Positions 1 to 10,875 of a stretch of 64,000 bases of DNA are shown here, piece by piece. The notes beneath the pieces are model-generated. The model ran no database searches, had not been told where the DNA came from, and saw only the letters and a list, made by a program, of their open reading frames with translations. The stretch spans positions 150,480,305-150,544,304 of the forward strand of contig CM019824.1 in NCBI GenBank assembly GCA_009763385.1, read 5' to 3'. The stretch is from Coix lacryma-jobi var. lacryma-jobi. Taxonomy: Eukaryota; Streptophyta; Magnoliopsida; Poales; Poaceae. Within the stretch, counting starts at the first letter, position 1, and each line of letters opens with the position of its first letter. A program made the translations under genes and the position numbers.

Positions 1-542
1 CATTTTCTCGAGCCGGAGATGTTCTTTCACGATGGTGCGGAGAGAACATAATTACGCCTACAATGTTTTCTGATTGTCTCCGAGTGTTGCTTCTCCTCAA
101 GGTTGGACCAAAAAATTTAGTGGCAGAAATTTTGGCTATTTAGTAAATAATAATAATAATAATAATAAAATATATATATATATAATATAATATATATATA
201 TATATATATAAATTAAGGTATAGATAGGTCCTACCAGCGTATTGTTTATTTTTCTCATCGCTACACCTACGTCCCCTCTTCTCTAACTTCGGCGGACTTA
301 GAAGAGAGAGATTTTGGAGGAGGAAGGCCGACCAAATAATGGATATAGCGGGAGAGCGGTTTAAGGGTCTTGGCGGGAGTGGAGACGGTCGGGGGTGGGG
401 GAGCTCCATGTTTGGAGCTCGCCGTGGAAGGAGGGGGAGAGGAAGGTGGCTGCCACGGCCGCGGAGCTTCGATAAAACCCTAGTGCGGCGAGGATGAGGA
501 GGGTGTGGCTCCTAGCAAGTCGTGGAGCTCTGACGAAACTCT
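1..542. other. Unassigned flank with AT-rich microsatellites
   Basis: I see no supported gene here. An (AAT)n run followed by an (AT)n tract lies at about 148-210. The rest is GC-rich with several near-repeats of a CGTGGAGCTC-type word and CCCTAGTG or CTCTAGTG. It is not recognisably part of the chromovirus LTR that begins at 543, nor of the copia element that flanks element A on its other side, so it is either another insertion or the product of a deletion that removed the first 3.6 kb of A's 5' LTR. Confidence 0.5.
148..210. repeat. (AAT)n / (AT)n microsatellite
   Basis: Seen directly: consecutive AAT triplets that pass into alternating TA dinucleotides. Likely prone to length change. Confidence 0.9.
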
Positions 543-1445
543 AGTGTGGGTTGGTATTAAAGGTCTTTCACCAGCTGGTTTGGAATTCGATTCGAGTCGC
601 CGTCTCCCCCGGTCAGTGGGAAACTATGGCGAGCTTCACCACGATACAACTCCATGTAATGTTTTAAAGGTTCAACTAAAATGTGGATAAGTCAACTGGA
701 TATGGTTATATTATTACTTGTTAGACTCAAGTGTGTATAATAGTTCAGGTGCAAACCTAGAGTAAGAGATAGGACTAAAAACTGACAGCTCATCAATGTC
801 ATTAATACTCCTTATCTTAATTTTGAGCTTTTCGCAACTAAAGATCTCAGCTCCACCAAAAAGGCCTTGCATACCCTTGGTGTCTTTATTTTCAGTTGGA
901 CGGGTAAGTCTAGCTAAGTACATTTCCGTACTCAGGGTTTATCCCGTTGTTGCAGATGGCCAGGTCTACTATGGCTATTGTAAGCACTACCTCTACCCGA
1001 TGGAAGGTGATGAGGAGTAGGCCCAGGGCAGGGCCGTCAAGAAGCTTTCCCTTTTCTTTTGCTGGTCTGAGACTACTAATGGCACATTACTTGAAAAAGG
1101 AGGAGTGAGTTGGGTTGAGTTGGAGTTATCAAACAATGTTTTATTTGGACCACATGTGTGGTGGTCGTGTTTCAAAACTTATTTAAGCTTCCGCACTTTA
1201 AATTCGGTATTGTAATAACTCGGTTTTAAATTCGTACTCTGATGTTTTAAATTTGGTTTCGTTTAACTGTGTCGTCTCCTTTCGAATGTAATACTTGAAC
1301 AATGCGATCATGTATGTTGTATGATGTTGAAATCCTTCGAGATTTCCAGACTACCGGGGTTATATGGCTTCAAGTGCGGGTCGATGTCAGACGTAATTGA
1401 CTAAGACGGTACTTGAGTCCTTATAATCAGGACGGTTCCGCCACA
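543..1445 (+). repeat. Element A 5' LTR, 3' portion only
   Basis: Positions 543-1445 match 33602-34504 without length change (903 bp each). It ends in CCACA directly before the primer binding site. The first 3.6 kb present in the 3' LTR are missing. It contains a copy of the last exon-like ORF of the proposed LTR gene (956-1020, acidic end EGDEE-stop) and the hairpin at 916-933. Confidence 0.9.
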
Positions 1446-1447
1446 GC

Positions 1448-1459
1448 TGGTATCGGAGC
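1448..1459 (+). other. Element A primer binding site (initiator tRNA-Met)
   Basis: The word TGGTATCGGAGC begins two bases after the LTR end and matches the 3' end of plant initiator tRNA-Met (TGGTATCAGAGC) with one difference. It primes minus-strand synthesis. Confidence 0.9.
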
Positions 1460-2174
1460 ATGGTTCAAGTTATTGCACCCGCAAGGAGCTATTTTCGAAC
1501 TAAAATGGGTATTTCAAAACTATTTTCAAAACTATTTTCGATTACTAAGTGTGTCCAGTCTCGTCCTTAAGCCTATACTAGGAATCAGGTGGCTTAACTG
1601 CTAACAGGGTTCAGGGTTTTGCTTCATTCTGGATTTTTATTGGCTGGTCCATTCTCGGGAAAAAAGAGAATGCATCGATCACGAAAACATGCATAAAATG
1701 ATTTTGTGAGGTATGAGAGCATGACCGTCCAATCGTCGGTCTAGGTGAGAGTTCTTATACCAAGTATGTGCGAGCTCCACGCAGACACATACGAGGGTAT
1801 CAATGTTTTGAGGGTGTTTTCTATATTGGTGCATGGTGTTTAGTGTTGGCTTCTATGTATTTTGCGCATATTAGCCAATACTTAGTTGTTTTACCATTGG
1901 GATTGCTTTGAGCTGAAATGAATCTTCTGCGGGTACACTAACTATGCGATCGAGTAGAACGTGTAGATAACGCATGAGAGATCATTCTTGCCACCGACTA
2001 GAACGTTAGGACTTACGAGTCATGTTAGTGAGTGAGAACGTAAGTACGATCATGCATCATGTTCATATTTTTGCATTTACATTACCTCCCCTTAATTAAA
2101 AGTTGTCTCTTTTCTATAAAATTTGCCAACTAATATCCGTCTCACGAGAGTTCGAAACCTTCTTGTTTCTACAG

Positions 2175-3191
2175 ATGGCCCGGACTAAGCTGACCGCTCG
2201 CAAGGCCACCGGAGGAAGAGGAGTTCCGCGTCACCGCTTCGCCACCAAGCTGACCCGGAAGACGTTCTTGTCCTACTTTGGGTTGCCGACCATCCTATGG
2301 AGGATTCTGCAGGCCGTGGGCTATGAGGAGGGACAGGAGCCCAAGTACTCTTGGCAGAACGAGATCTATGGACAGGATTCTCTGGTCATGGTGCAGATCA
2401 AGGTCAAAGCCTTGTCTGCCAAGCCTCATTGGACAGGATGGACTGAGATCACCAGAGGCACGTGTGCCAAGGATGGAGCTAACAGGGCAGCATACCTGGT
2501 GCTGAAGGACATCATCGCCTGTTTCCCCGCTGACCTTGCTAGTGCGATGGCAGGAGTGTTCCCACGTGGATCACCTTTTCCATTGCGCTGGAGGCAGACT
2601 TTGGAGTCGGTTCTAACAGGGAGCCCCGATGAGAGGTTCTACTACGAGACGCCTGCGATGAGCGCCACCAGAGCTTTGCTAGGTGTATGTGAGAGTTTGG
2701 AGCGCACTCTCGAGAGCGTGTCCTTCACTCTCACCGCCACCTACCAGAACAAAGGGAGACTACAGGAGGAGTTCGACGCTGAGGTAGCCCGCCTTCAGGA
2801 GAGGTTGCAGCAGGTCACTCTTGAGCGTGACGATGCCCGTGCTACCGCAGGAGTAGAGACCACTGCCAGGACCATCGCTGAGTAGATGTACCTGACTACC
2901 GCCCTTCAGCGGGATGAGGCCCGCACAGCGCTCGACCAGCTCAGAGAGGGAGCTCACCTCTTGATACAGCAGATCCATGCCCAGCAGGCCTATATCGACT
3001 AGCTCCACGAGGCAGTCCATCAGATGCACCACGCTGCACAGGAGGCCGCCGCCCCAGCAGCTGCCGAGGCCCAGGACCCCCAGGACGGAGAAGTCCTTGG
3101 TCCCGACGTCCCACCGGAGGAGGCTCACGCTGACGAGCCTATGATCGACGCTGACATAGAGGATGCCGCGTCCGCCGCTGGAGACGCCTGA
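2175..3191 (+). pseudogene. Element A ORF0: pre-gag protein with histone H3-like N-terminal tail
   Basis: One frame runs from ATG 2175 to TGA 3189-3191, broken by TAG at 2883 and TAG near 2999; the longest open part ends at 2885. The N-terminus reads M-ARTKLTARKATGG, against ARTKQTARKSTGG in histone H3, then VPRH..FATK..RK, similar to H3 APRK..LATK..RK. Residues equivalent to K4 and K9 are kept, S10 is alanine and K14 is arginine. Residues about 40-130 form a globular-looking region with a faint double-stranded-RNA-binding pattern (PKY, then alternating hydrophobics, then KDGANRAAYLVLKDI). After residue 170 the sequence is coiled-coil-like and then Ala/Glu/Asp-rich. The ATG follows TTTCTACAG, a good acceptor-like site. 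I infer a chromatin or nuclear role for the intact ancestor. Extra ORFs upstream of gag are known in some grass chromoviruses; function unknown. Confidence 0.75.
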
Positions 3192-3514
3192 ACGTTAGTT
3201 TCGTTAGGAATCGTTTCTTCTGTACAGCTTGAGCGTGCTCGCTGATGATGTAACACTCAGACATGTGTTGGTTTATGTTTAAGATTGTATGATGGCATGT
3301 ATGGCTTTTGGACAAAGTCCAGACTTCGATCTGGCACCTTTTTATGGAAATTCCGTCGTTTGCATGTCTAATTTCGAGCAATTATTCTGTGATGTTGTAT
3401 GGAAATGAATAATTATACTTGGTCGTGTGCTAAATTTTAAATTATGTACAGCGCAGTATTTATTCATAATCAATGTGACATCACCTAATACCTGCTTATT
3501 AATGGGATATGCAG

Positions 3515-5553
3515 ATGCCGGCACACACTCGCAGTCAACGTGGACAAGGATCAGGGCAGGAGGAGAATCTGCCACCTCCCCCACCGTCGCCGATGACGCC
3601 GGAAGCGTTTTTCGGCCAGTTTCTGGGAAGCCAGAGGAACATGGAAGAAATGCAGAGGCATATGGAGGCCACCCTCCGCAACATTGCTAACAACACCGCG
3701 CAGCAGCATCAGCAGCGCCAAGGCCCGGAGCCCAATCAGTACAGCTCCTACCGTGACTTTTTGGACACTCGTCCCCCTGTGTTCAAGGAAGCCACCGAAC
3801 CGCTGGAGGCCGATGAGTGGCTTAACTCCATCACCCAGAAGTTTCGCCTGCTTCGTCTGACGGAAGAGCTCAAGGCAGAGTATGCCGCCCACATGTTGGA
3901 AGGACCCGCAGGTTTGTGGTGGGCCCAGTACCGTGCATCCCTACCTGCAAATGCACGAGTCACTTGGGATCAGTTCTCGACTGCTATGCGCAACCACTAC
4001 ATCCCCAGTGGTCTGATGGAAATGAAGACTGCAGAGTTCATGAGGCTGTCTCAGGGAACCAGGTCTATGTCAGAGTATCTACATAGCTTCAACAACCTGT
4101 CTCGTTATGCTCCAGACTTTGTCAACACAGAGGCCAAGAAGATCGCAAGCTTTAAGCGTGGCATGAGTGCCAGCATGCTTTCCAAGATGGGTAACAGTCA
4201 CCGCACCACCTTCAGTGACTTTGTCAGTGACTATCTGAATCAAGAGGCCAATGACAGTAGGCTGGCGACAGAAAACCGTCGTCGTGCGAACGAAGGAGGT
4301 TCGTCTCAACAGAGGACCCCTTTCGGAGCACGCACCCCGTATCGCCCGCCGGTTGCAGGAGCAAGATTCCGCCCTCCGCAGAGGAAGATAACAAACAACT
4401 GCTCCCGCCCGAGTTTCCAGAAGCCCTACACCGCTCCTCTGATGCAGAACAAGGCTAAAGCAGGAAGTGCAGGAGGTCCTAAGACCCCGTACGTAATCAG
4501 ACCGTGCTACAACTGTGGTCAGACCGGACACCTGTCATGTCAGTGCCCTCGTCCAAAGAAGCAGTACACCCAACCTCCACCTCGCACAGGCCATGTGCAT
4601 TATACCAACGTTGAAGAAGTGCCAGAAGGAGAACCTGTCACTGCTGGTACGTTTCTTGTTAATCAATACCCTGCAGTTGTGTTATTTGATTCCAGAGCAT
4701 CGCATTCTTTCATAAGTGAGAATTTTGTTATGAGAAGTAACCCTAAGTTGGTAGAATTGGATAGGGGTTATCAGATAAGTTCAGCAGGGGCTGTTCTTTT
4801 TGCCCGTACCATGGCTAAGGAGATGGAAATCACTTTTGGGGATAAAAGGGTATCTGTGGATCTTATCGTAATCCCCGGATTAGGTTTGGATGTAATCTTG
4901 GGGATGGTATGGATGAAACGTTGGAAGGTTAATTTGGATATTGCCGAACGAGTGGTTTCCCTAGTGAGCCCCTGGAATGAGTATTCCTTCCGGTTTAAGT
5001 TACCTCGAAACCCCCACGAGATCGGAGTGTTGTTCAATATCACGGCAAAGCAGATAGCTGAGATCCCAGTAGTGTGTGAGTTTCCAGATGTCTTTCCTGA
5101 TGAGTTGCCAGGACTACCGCCAGATAGGGATGTGGAGTTTGCTATAGAGTTAATCCCCGGAACGGCGCCAATATCTCGGAGGCCGTATAGGATGCTCACT
5201 AACGAACTAGCAGAGCTTAAGGTCCAGTTGCAAGAGCTTTTGGATAAAGGTTTGATACGTCCTAGTTCTTCACCTTGGGGATGTCCGCCATCTTCGTAAA
5301 GAAGAAGGATAAAACTTTACGGATGTGCGTGGATTACAGACCGTTGAATGCAGTAACCATAAAGAATAAATATCCCTTACCCCGAATCGACGTCTTGTTT
5401 GATCAGTTATCAAAGGCAAAAGTGTTCTCCAAGATTGACTTGAGGTCAGGTTACCATCAGATCAAGATCAGAAGAGAGGATATACCAAAAACAGCCTTCT
5501 CCACCAGATATGGACTCTATGAGTATCTAGTTATGTCCTTCGGGTTAACCAAT
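3515..5553 (+). pseudogene. gag-pol: Element A gag-protease-RT, 5' part (cut by B)
   Basis: Start chosen at 3515 (MPAHTRSQ), directly after an acceptor-like GCAG; an upstream ATG at 3509 is in frame. The Gag capsid region spans about residues 50-260 (WLNSITQKF, W-A-Q-Y, the FMRLSQGTRSMSEYLHSF stretch). A CCHC zinc knuckle (CYNCGQTGHLSCQC) starts at residue 331. The protease follows with VVLFDSRASHSFIS: the catalytic D-S-G triad reads D-S-R, so the enzyme should be dead. The frame stops at 5297-5299 after SSSPWGC because one base is missing; the RT continues in another frame from about 5283 with [21 protein letters not shown] and [14 protein letters not shown]. It ends at LVMSFGLTN, where B is inserted. 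It would have supplied capsid, protease and polymerase. Confidence 0.9.
5549..5553. repeat. Left TSD of element B (CCAAT)
   Basis: CCAAT lies directly before the TGTAACACCCC start of B and is repeated at 27568-27572 directly after its TGTCACA end. The RT frame of A resumes there. Confidence 0.95.
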
Positions 5554-6491
5554 TGTAACACCCCGATTTTAAAATAAAATAAAATAAATTAGAATTTAAT
5601 TAAGAAATGACCAAAATCCTAGATGGAGGAAAATTCTATCCAGATGTTTATTGCATTCATGCTGTTGCATAATTTTTATTGGGTGAAAAAGAATTTTATA
5701 AAACCCGAATAGGGCGAATCGATTTTATTCTCTTTAGGAAACAAAGGAAAGTTTTAGGAAAGTTTTATAAAATTTTAAAATTAAGTTTTATTCTTCAAAA
5801 CCTAGGAAAATATCTCCAAAATTTTTACAAATTTATTTGGTTTCAAACTGATTTGAATTTGGATTTCAAAAGGATTTAGAAAATGAAATCAGAAAAGAAA
5901 AATTGGCTTGAGCTCTTTTCCTCACCCTCGGCCTGCGTCAATCAGCCGGCCCAGCCCGCCACTTTCCCTCTCTCAACCTCCTCGAATATAAGAGGGAGCC
6001 CCAGCACTGCAGTTCACAGCTGCACGCCGCCGCCGCCGATTTGGCATCTGTCCTCCCCATCGTTTCCTGTGTTGACACCACAAGGCTGTACACATCTACA
6101 CCACTGCTCCTCAATCCTCACCAAGAATTCACTAGCAACATTGTTTTCCCAAGAATGGCCGGAGGGCTCCATCGCGGTGTGCCTGTATCTCTTCCACAAC
6201 TGCATCTCTGATAATCGGCTTGCCATAGCCATGTTGGGCAGTTCTTTTCGTTTCAGTACATGGGCCTCACCGTCAGCATCAGATAAACATCGAAAAGAGG
6301 TATATCCTCAGTTCAGCCCTTCCCATCTTAATCTTATACGTAGTTGCTGCATTCAAATAGCACTTGTTATGTTTCCTGTTTTCTTGCCAATCGGGTTGCA
6401 GTCATCTTCTTTTCGTCAAATCATATGAGGCGCAATTATCAGTTTCTGAACATGTACATGTAGACTTGGACAGAAGCTAGAAGTTTGAAAC
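5554..6491 (+). repeat. Element B 5' LTR, first segment
   Basis: Matches 24141-25078 of the 3' LTR almost base for base. It ends at GAAAC, where C is inserted; the LTR resumes at 20799 after the repeated GAAAC. Confidence 0.95.
5987..5994 (+). promoter_or_regulatory. Element B LTR TATA box
   Basis: TATAAGAG sits after a C/T-rich stretch and before a GC-rich leader-like stretch. The same site is at 24574-24581 in the 3' LTR. Transcription would start about 30 bases downstream (inference). Confidence 0.6.
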
Positions 6492-6833
6492 TGTAACGTA
6501 ACGGCCCTAATCCCATGGCCCACTGACCACCGTCAACCACTGACAGTCGATCCGTACAGCCAAGAGATTAAGACCGGTTCCGCTACTGGGCTACATCAGT
6601 GCCCATTGTCCGCAGGATCATCTCACAATTCAGTTACAATCTCTTTAACATTTTGACAAATAACATCGGAGTAAATAGCGGAAGACTTAGTAACAATAGT
6701 TTTACAAACCAGGGTTCAACATAAAATTTAAATGAAGTTATTACAGACCAAAGTTCAAATAGATAGAGTTGGCAGAGTAGCATATGGCAACAACTAAAGG
6801 TAAAGATACATCACCCAGCCCGAGGGTGAATAA

Positions 6834-9377
6834 TCACTCATCGGCCTCATCGGCCTCCTCCTGAACAACAGTCACACAGCAGGGTCCAAGGCATACTGAG
6901 GAATCTGCCATACCTGCAACATGGGTAATAAAACCCTGAGTACAAAGGTACTCAACAAGACTTACCCGACTAAAGAAAAAGGGAGAAGACTCAGGAATGA
7001 AGGCTTAGGGTAGTCAAGGTAAGGCTTAAGCAAGATCAAGTGTTTTGCAGAAAAGCATTTTTGTAAATCTCATTTTATTTTGGAAAGATTCAGTATCCCT
7101 CAATTCTTCATCATTCATGATTCATTTTACATTTCAAAACATTCCTAGTTGAGAACCACTCTCCGTTGAGAGTCAATGGAACAAGTCTCCATAACCGAGG
7201 AGCAACGTTAATCCGGATAAATAATACTCAGCTGAGGATCCCTACCCACACTGCATATGTAGCACCCAAGCTTGCATATGCCAACTCGTCTTCCACGATT
7301 CCTCCATTATTGGGCCCGGTCCTACGCCACCCGGAAGCACAGTACACCACTCCAATCCGGGACTCTAACCCACGTGGGTACATGCTACTTCCGCCATCTC
7401 TCCACTCCCAGTGCGCGGTTGTCGGTCCAATAATGGATTTCTCGGAGCCAGAGCTTTCCGTAGTATGTGAATAGTTGCAAGTCCTGCCCAGCAGGCCCCC
7501 ATACGGATGGTCCCTAATTTTCCAGCCAGCAACTGTGCCTTGGTTATATCTCACCCAAGCGCAACAGTCCTGTCAGTTTTTCAACCCGTCCCGGTCGGTG
7601 TCAACTGTCGAGTCCCGGACTACGACATGACGGCACCGTACGCAAGGACAACCTCTCCTTCCCATTGACTAAGTACGGATCAGATACTTAGCCAATAGTG
7701 GGAGTAACCAGAAATTCCCATAAAAATTCTTAAGTGATCACACCTTTGAAATTGGCATTTTTATTGCAAATCTATTGTATAGCATTGCTAAGCATTTTGC
7801 AACTAGTTTTTGAAAGCAGGTATCGGGTGTATCAGTGGTCAAGGTGGATAATGCATCAGATAGGATATCACACAACTCCTATAAACCTAATGCAGTAATT
7901 TAACTCAAAAACATTTAAGGAAATCATTTTATAAAATTCAAGGGAAGGGTTAAATGCACCGGGGCTTGCCTGGAATGGCAAAAAGGACGGACTCGGGGTT
8001 GGAGTAGGTGTCGGAGCTCGGGGTCGCCTCGGGGACAGGTCCTTCGGTGGCTACCTCGACTTCAGGTCCTTCTCCCTCGGTCACTATACGTATGCAATGA
8101 TGCATGCACATGAGGATGCTGACATGAACAATAGCCTAGCTAAGGTGCAGGAAAATTCCACTGATTCTAGAATATATTTTCAAAAGTGAAAGTAACTCCT
8201 AGAGTGGACATTTAGTTACTTATTATTTTACCCTTAAGCAAGATTAATCAAACCCATAAACCATTACCTAGCAAACCTAAGCAACAGTCATGCATGGCAT
8301 CACAAAACATCATAGACCAGCTGGGTGGGGGTCTATGAACAGCAAACAATCCCAAAAGTCACACCACAGGGTAGGCAACACAAACCCTAAACACTTTTCT
8401 ATTTTCTTAATTATTTAAAAAGGTCATTTTATGAAGGTGCTCCAAAAATTACCGAATTAATCTCATAAGTTCATTAAGGTATAATTAGATGGCCAAACAA
8501 ATTTCATAATTTTTGGAGGTCATTAAGGTGCTCAAATAAATCTAAGCATAATATTAACAAAAGGCACTATTTAACAACTAAAAAAATAAAAGCTCAAAAA
8601 TCAACTTATTCTAAAAGACTTCAAAATTCTACCAGAGACTAAACATGGCATAAGAAACTCATAAAATTAGTCTCATGATTTTTTTTTTGGAGTTATAAAT
8701 GATTTTCTAAAAATCCAAAACCATCCATTTATTAATTAAATGGGAGATTTTTCATTTTTAAACTTTTGCAGAAAAGTCAAGTTTCATATTTTTCTAAAAT
8801 ACTACACAGTATAAAGACTCAACTGTAAAATTTTCAGAATTTTTAGAGCAACTCAGAAAATCATACAAAAAGATGAAAAAGCAATACTATTCACATCTTC
8901 TAAAAAGAAAAAGGAGCACTGTGCTCTTTCCCGCGAGGCTCGGGCGAACCGGGAGGCTCGGGCGAAGCGGAGCGACTGCTCCGTCCGAGACCTGGCCCAG
9001 AGGCTCGGGCGAGGCGGAGAGTAAGCGTCTGTCCGAGGCCTGGGGCTCGGGCGAGACGGAAACACGAGTGTCTGCCCGAGGCTTGGGCTCGGGCGAGACG
9101 GAGAGACAAGCGTCTGCCCGAGGCCTGGGCTCGGGCGAGGCGGAGAGGGAACAGAGACCGGAGGCCTCTGGTGCTTACCACGTGTCGGAGGCAGGGTTCG
9201 AGGGTGAGGCTCGGCGCGTGCTCGAGGGTGAGGCTCGGCGCGTGCTCGAGGCTGGGGCTCGACCGTGCCCGTGGGTGAGGCTCGGGAAGAAGATGACCGT
9301 GGCGGCTCTCCGGCGGTCCGGCGATCCTGTACAACACACGAGGCCGCACGGGCCGGGTTAGAGTCGCGCGGAGCCAA
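6834..9377 (-). CDS. Proposed three-exon LTR-encoded protein in C (3' LTR copy)
   Basis: Predicted exons on the - strand: 9377-9179 (ATG at 9377, donor GTAAGC), 8083-7970 (acceptor TATAG, donor GC in CCAG|GCAAGC) and 6913-6834 (acceptor TTGCAG, stop TGA). Lengths 199, 114 and 80 nt give a 130-residue product; both introns are phase 1. Exon 1 is Arg/Pro-rich with EPHPRAR repeats, exon 2 is acidic with PEATPSSD and ends ESVLFAIP, exon 3 has CLGPCC and ends QEEADEADE. A TATA box lies about 260 bases upstream. Elements A and the C-like solo LTR show the same layout. No known family recognised; splicing is predicted, not shown. The alternative is chance ORF pieces in LTR DNA, but shared phases, sites and codon-level conservation argue against it. 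Confidence 0.55.
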
Positions 9378-9638
9378 GGAAGCTGACTCCGGGGTCAGTG
9401 GGAGGTATCAGTGGCCGGAGGGGGAGTATTTCACGGACCCGTGCCCGTCGGGTTCCGCCGGAGATGGGAACGACGGCCTTACGCCGGGCGACTGGAGGCG
9501 TGGGAGGTGAAATTGGAAGGTGGGGAAGCTTCACGGACTCAAGGTGAAGCTTTCGGGCTAGGAGGTGGAGCGGCGGGAGCTTCCGAGCGAGCTGGCCACG
9601 GCGGCGGGGGTTGAGAGGAGAGCTCCGGCTCCGGCGGG

Positions 9639-9646
9639 CTTTTATA
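9639..9646 (-). promoter_or_regulatory. Element C LTR TATA box (left copy)
   Basis: On the - strand GGCTATAAAAGCC. Same site at 19639-19632 in the right copy and, as TATATAAG, at 40852-40845 in the solo LTR. It lies upstream of exon 1 of the proposed LTR gene. Confidence 0.7.
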
Positions 9647-10798
9647 GCCGCGGGGCTGGTGCTGGTGGGGGTCCGGGCGAGGGATGGGAGCGCTCGCGCG
9701 GTCATTGCGGAAGTAGGGAGCACGGTAGCGCGGCTCGGCATGGGCGGGAGGTCGCGCGCGGCGCGGCGGCCTGCCGGCGGCCGGCCACGGCGCGGTGTCC
9801 GCGGCGGAGGGGGAAAACGAGGGAGGGCAGGGGATGGGCAAGGCGGCGCTAGGTAGGGGCCCGGGGGTCGAGCGGCCGCTCCGGTCGCGCGCGGCACGGG
9901 CGCGGGTCAACCGGGATGGCGTGGCCGACGCTCCGCCGCCGGCGGCCGGGGGTCCCCTTCGCTTTAAGAATCGTGCAGAGGGACAAGACCAAGCTTTTTT
10001 TTTTAATTTTTGAAATTATTCCCAAAACTTGAACTGAGCAACAAAAACTCAAAATACCAAAGTTGTTCAGAAAAAGGAGATCTACAACTTTGTCAATATG
10101 AACATTTTCCAAATCCAAATAATTTTTGAACCATATTTGAAAACAGTAAAGGGGACACTTTTTCAAACTTGATTCAAATCAAAATTACTCTGGATTTCAA
10201 ACTTAAACTTGAAAGTCTTTATATATGAAAGTTGTTCCATTTGTCAAAACCTACAACTTTGCTATTATACACATTTCCTGAAACTCATTAGTTTTTGAAC
10301 TCATTTTGGAAACTGAAAAGGGAACAAAAGTTGGGGTTTGAATGAATTTGAAATAACTCAATATTTTGTACAGAAACTTGAAAACTTGTGAATACCAAAG
10401 TTGTTTCTCTTTGACAGATCTACAACTTTGCTTTTTGGACCAATCCCAAATTTTGAATAATTTTTGACTTACAAAAAGAGGGATAAAATCCAGGATTTGA
10501 AAATCAGGGTTTTGCAAAGGGATTTGAAATCAAATTCTGATTTTTGAATTTTGGCCAACACAACAAAACTTCAAGACACCAAAGGAACAAGAATTACACA
10601 AAGCTAATCACAGAGGTGAAATTACCATTTTGCCTAAGTAGAGAGAAGTGGGCTAATTAGGGTTTTTGCAATAGAGGTACATCACATAAAATGATACACT
10701 AAGCAAATGCATACACAAGAAATCATGATCAAGATGATTAATGATGCTAAAGATGATATGTCAAGTTAATTACATGCTTAAACACCAGAGGTGTTACA

Positions 10799-10816
10799 GC
10801 CTTCCTCCCTTAAAGA
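10799..10816 (-). other. Element C polypurine tract
   Basis: On the - strand TTTAAGGGAGGAAGGC directly precedes the TGTAACACC start of the 3' LTR. It primes plus-strand synthesis. Confidence 0.85.
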
Positions 10817-10875
10817 AATCTCGCCCCGAGATTCTGCGTCTTATGAAAGGACAAAGAAGGGATAAAGGCAAAACT

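Larger units (their letters stand above)
6492..10798 (-). repeat. Element C 3' LTR (left copy)
   Basis: 4307 bp; + strand ends TGTAACGTAACGG and GGTGTTACA. Read on the - strand it has an AT-rich start, a GC-rich region with tandem GAGGCTCGGGCGA-type units (about 8935-9290), a TATA box at 9646-9639, and the exons of the proposed LTR gene. Confidence 0.95.

Noticed and set aside
2175..2270. A real host histone H3 gene fragment
   Set aside because: Only the tail resembles H3; no histone fold follows, the frame belongs to the element, and C has a diverged version in the same place.
5883..6428. 181-codon ORF in the B LTR (also 24470-25015)
   Set aside because: Downstream of a TATA box and possibly a leader exon, but no codon-level evidence and no family seen; not called as a gene.
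7166..7554. ORFs of 102 and 108 codons repeated at 17161-17549 and 38226-38613
   Set aside because: They repeat because they lie in copies of the same LTR; both strands are open, and they fall in the predicted intron of the LTR gene, without family signature.
8853..9510. Several overlapping long ORFs in all frames within the GC-rich part of the C LTR (and 18847-19504, 39915-40619)
   Set aside because: GC-rich tandem units lack stop codons in most frames. Only the - strand frame running from ATG 9377 to the donor at 9178 is kept, because it joins in phase to two further exons.
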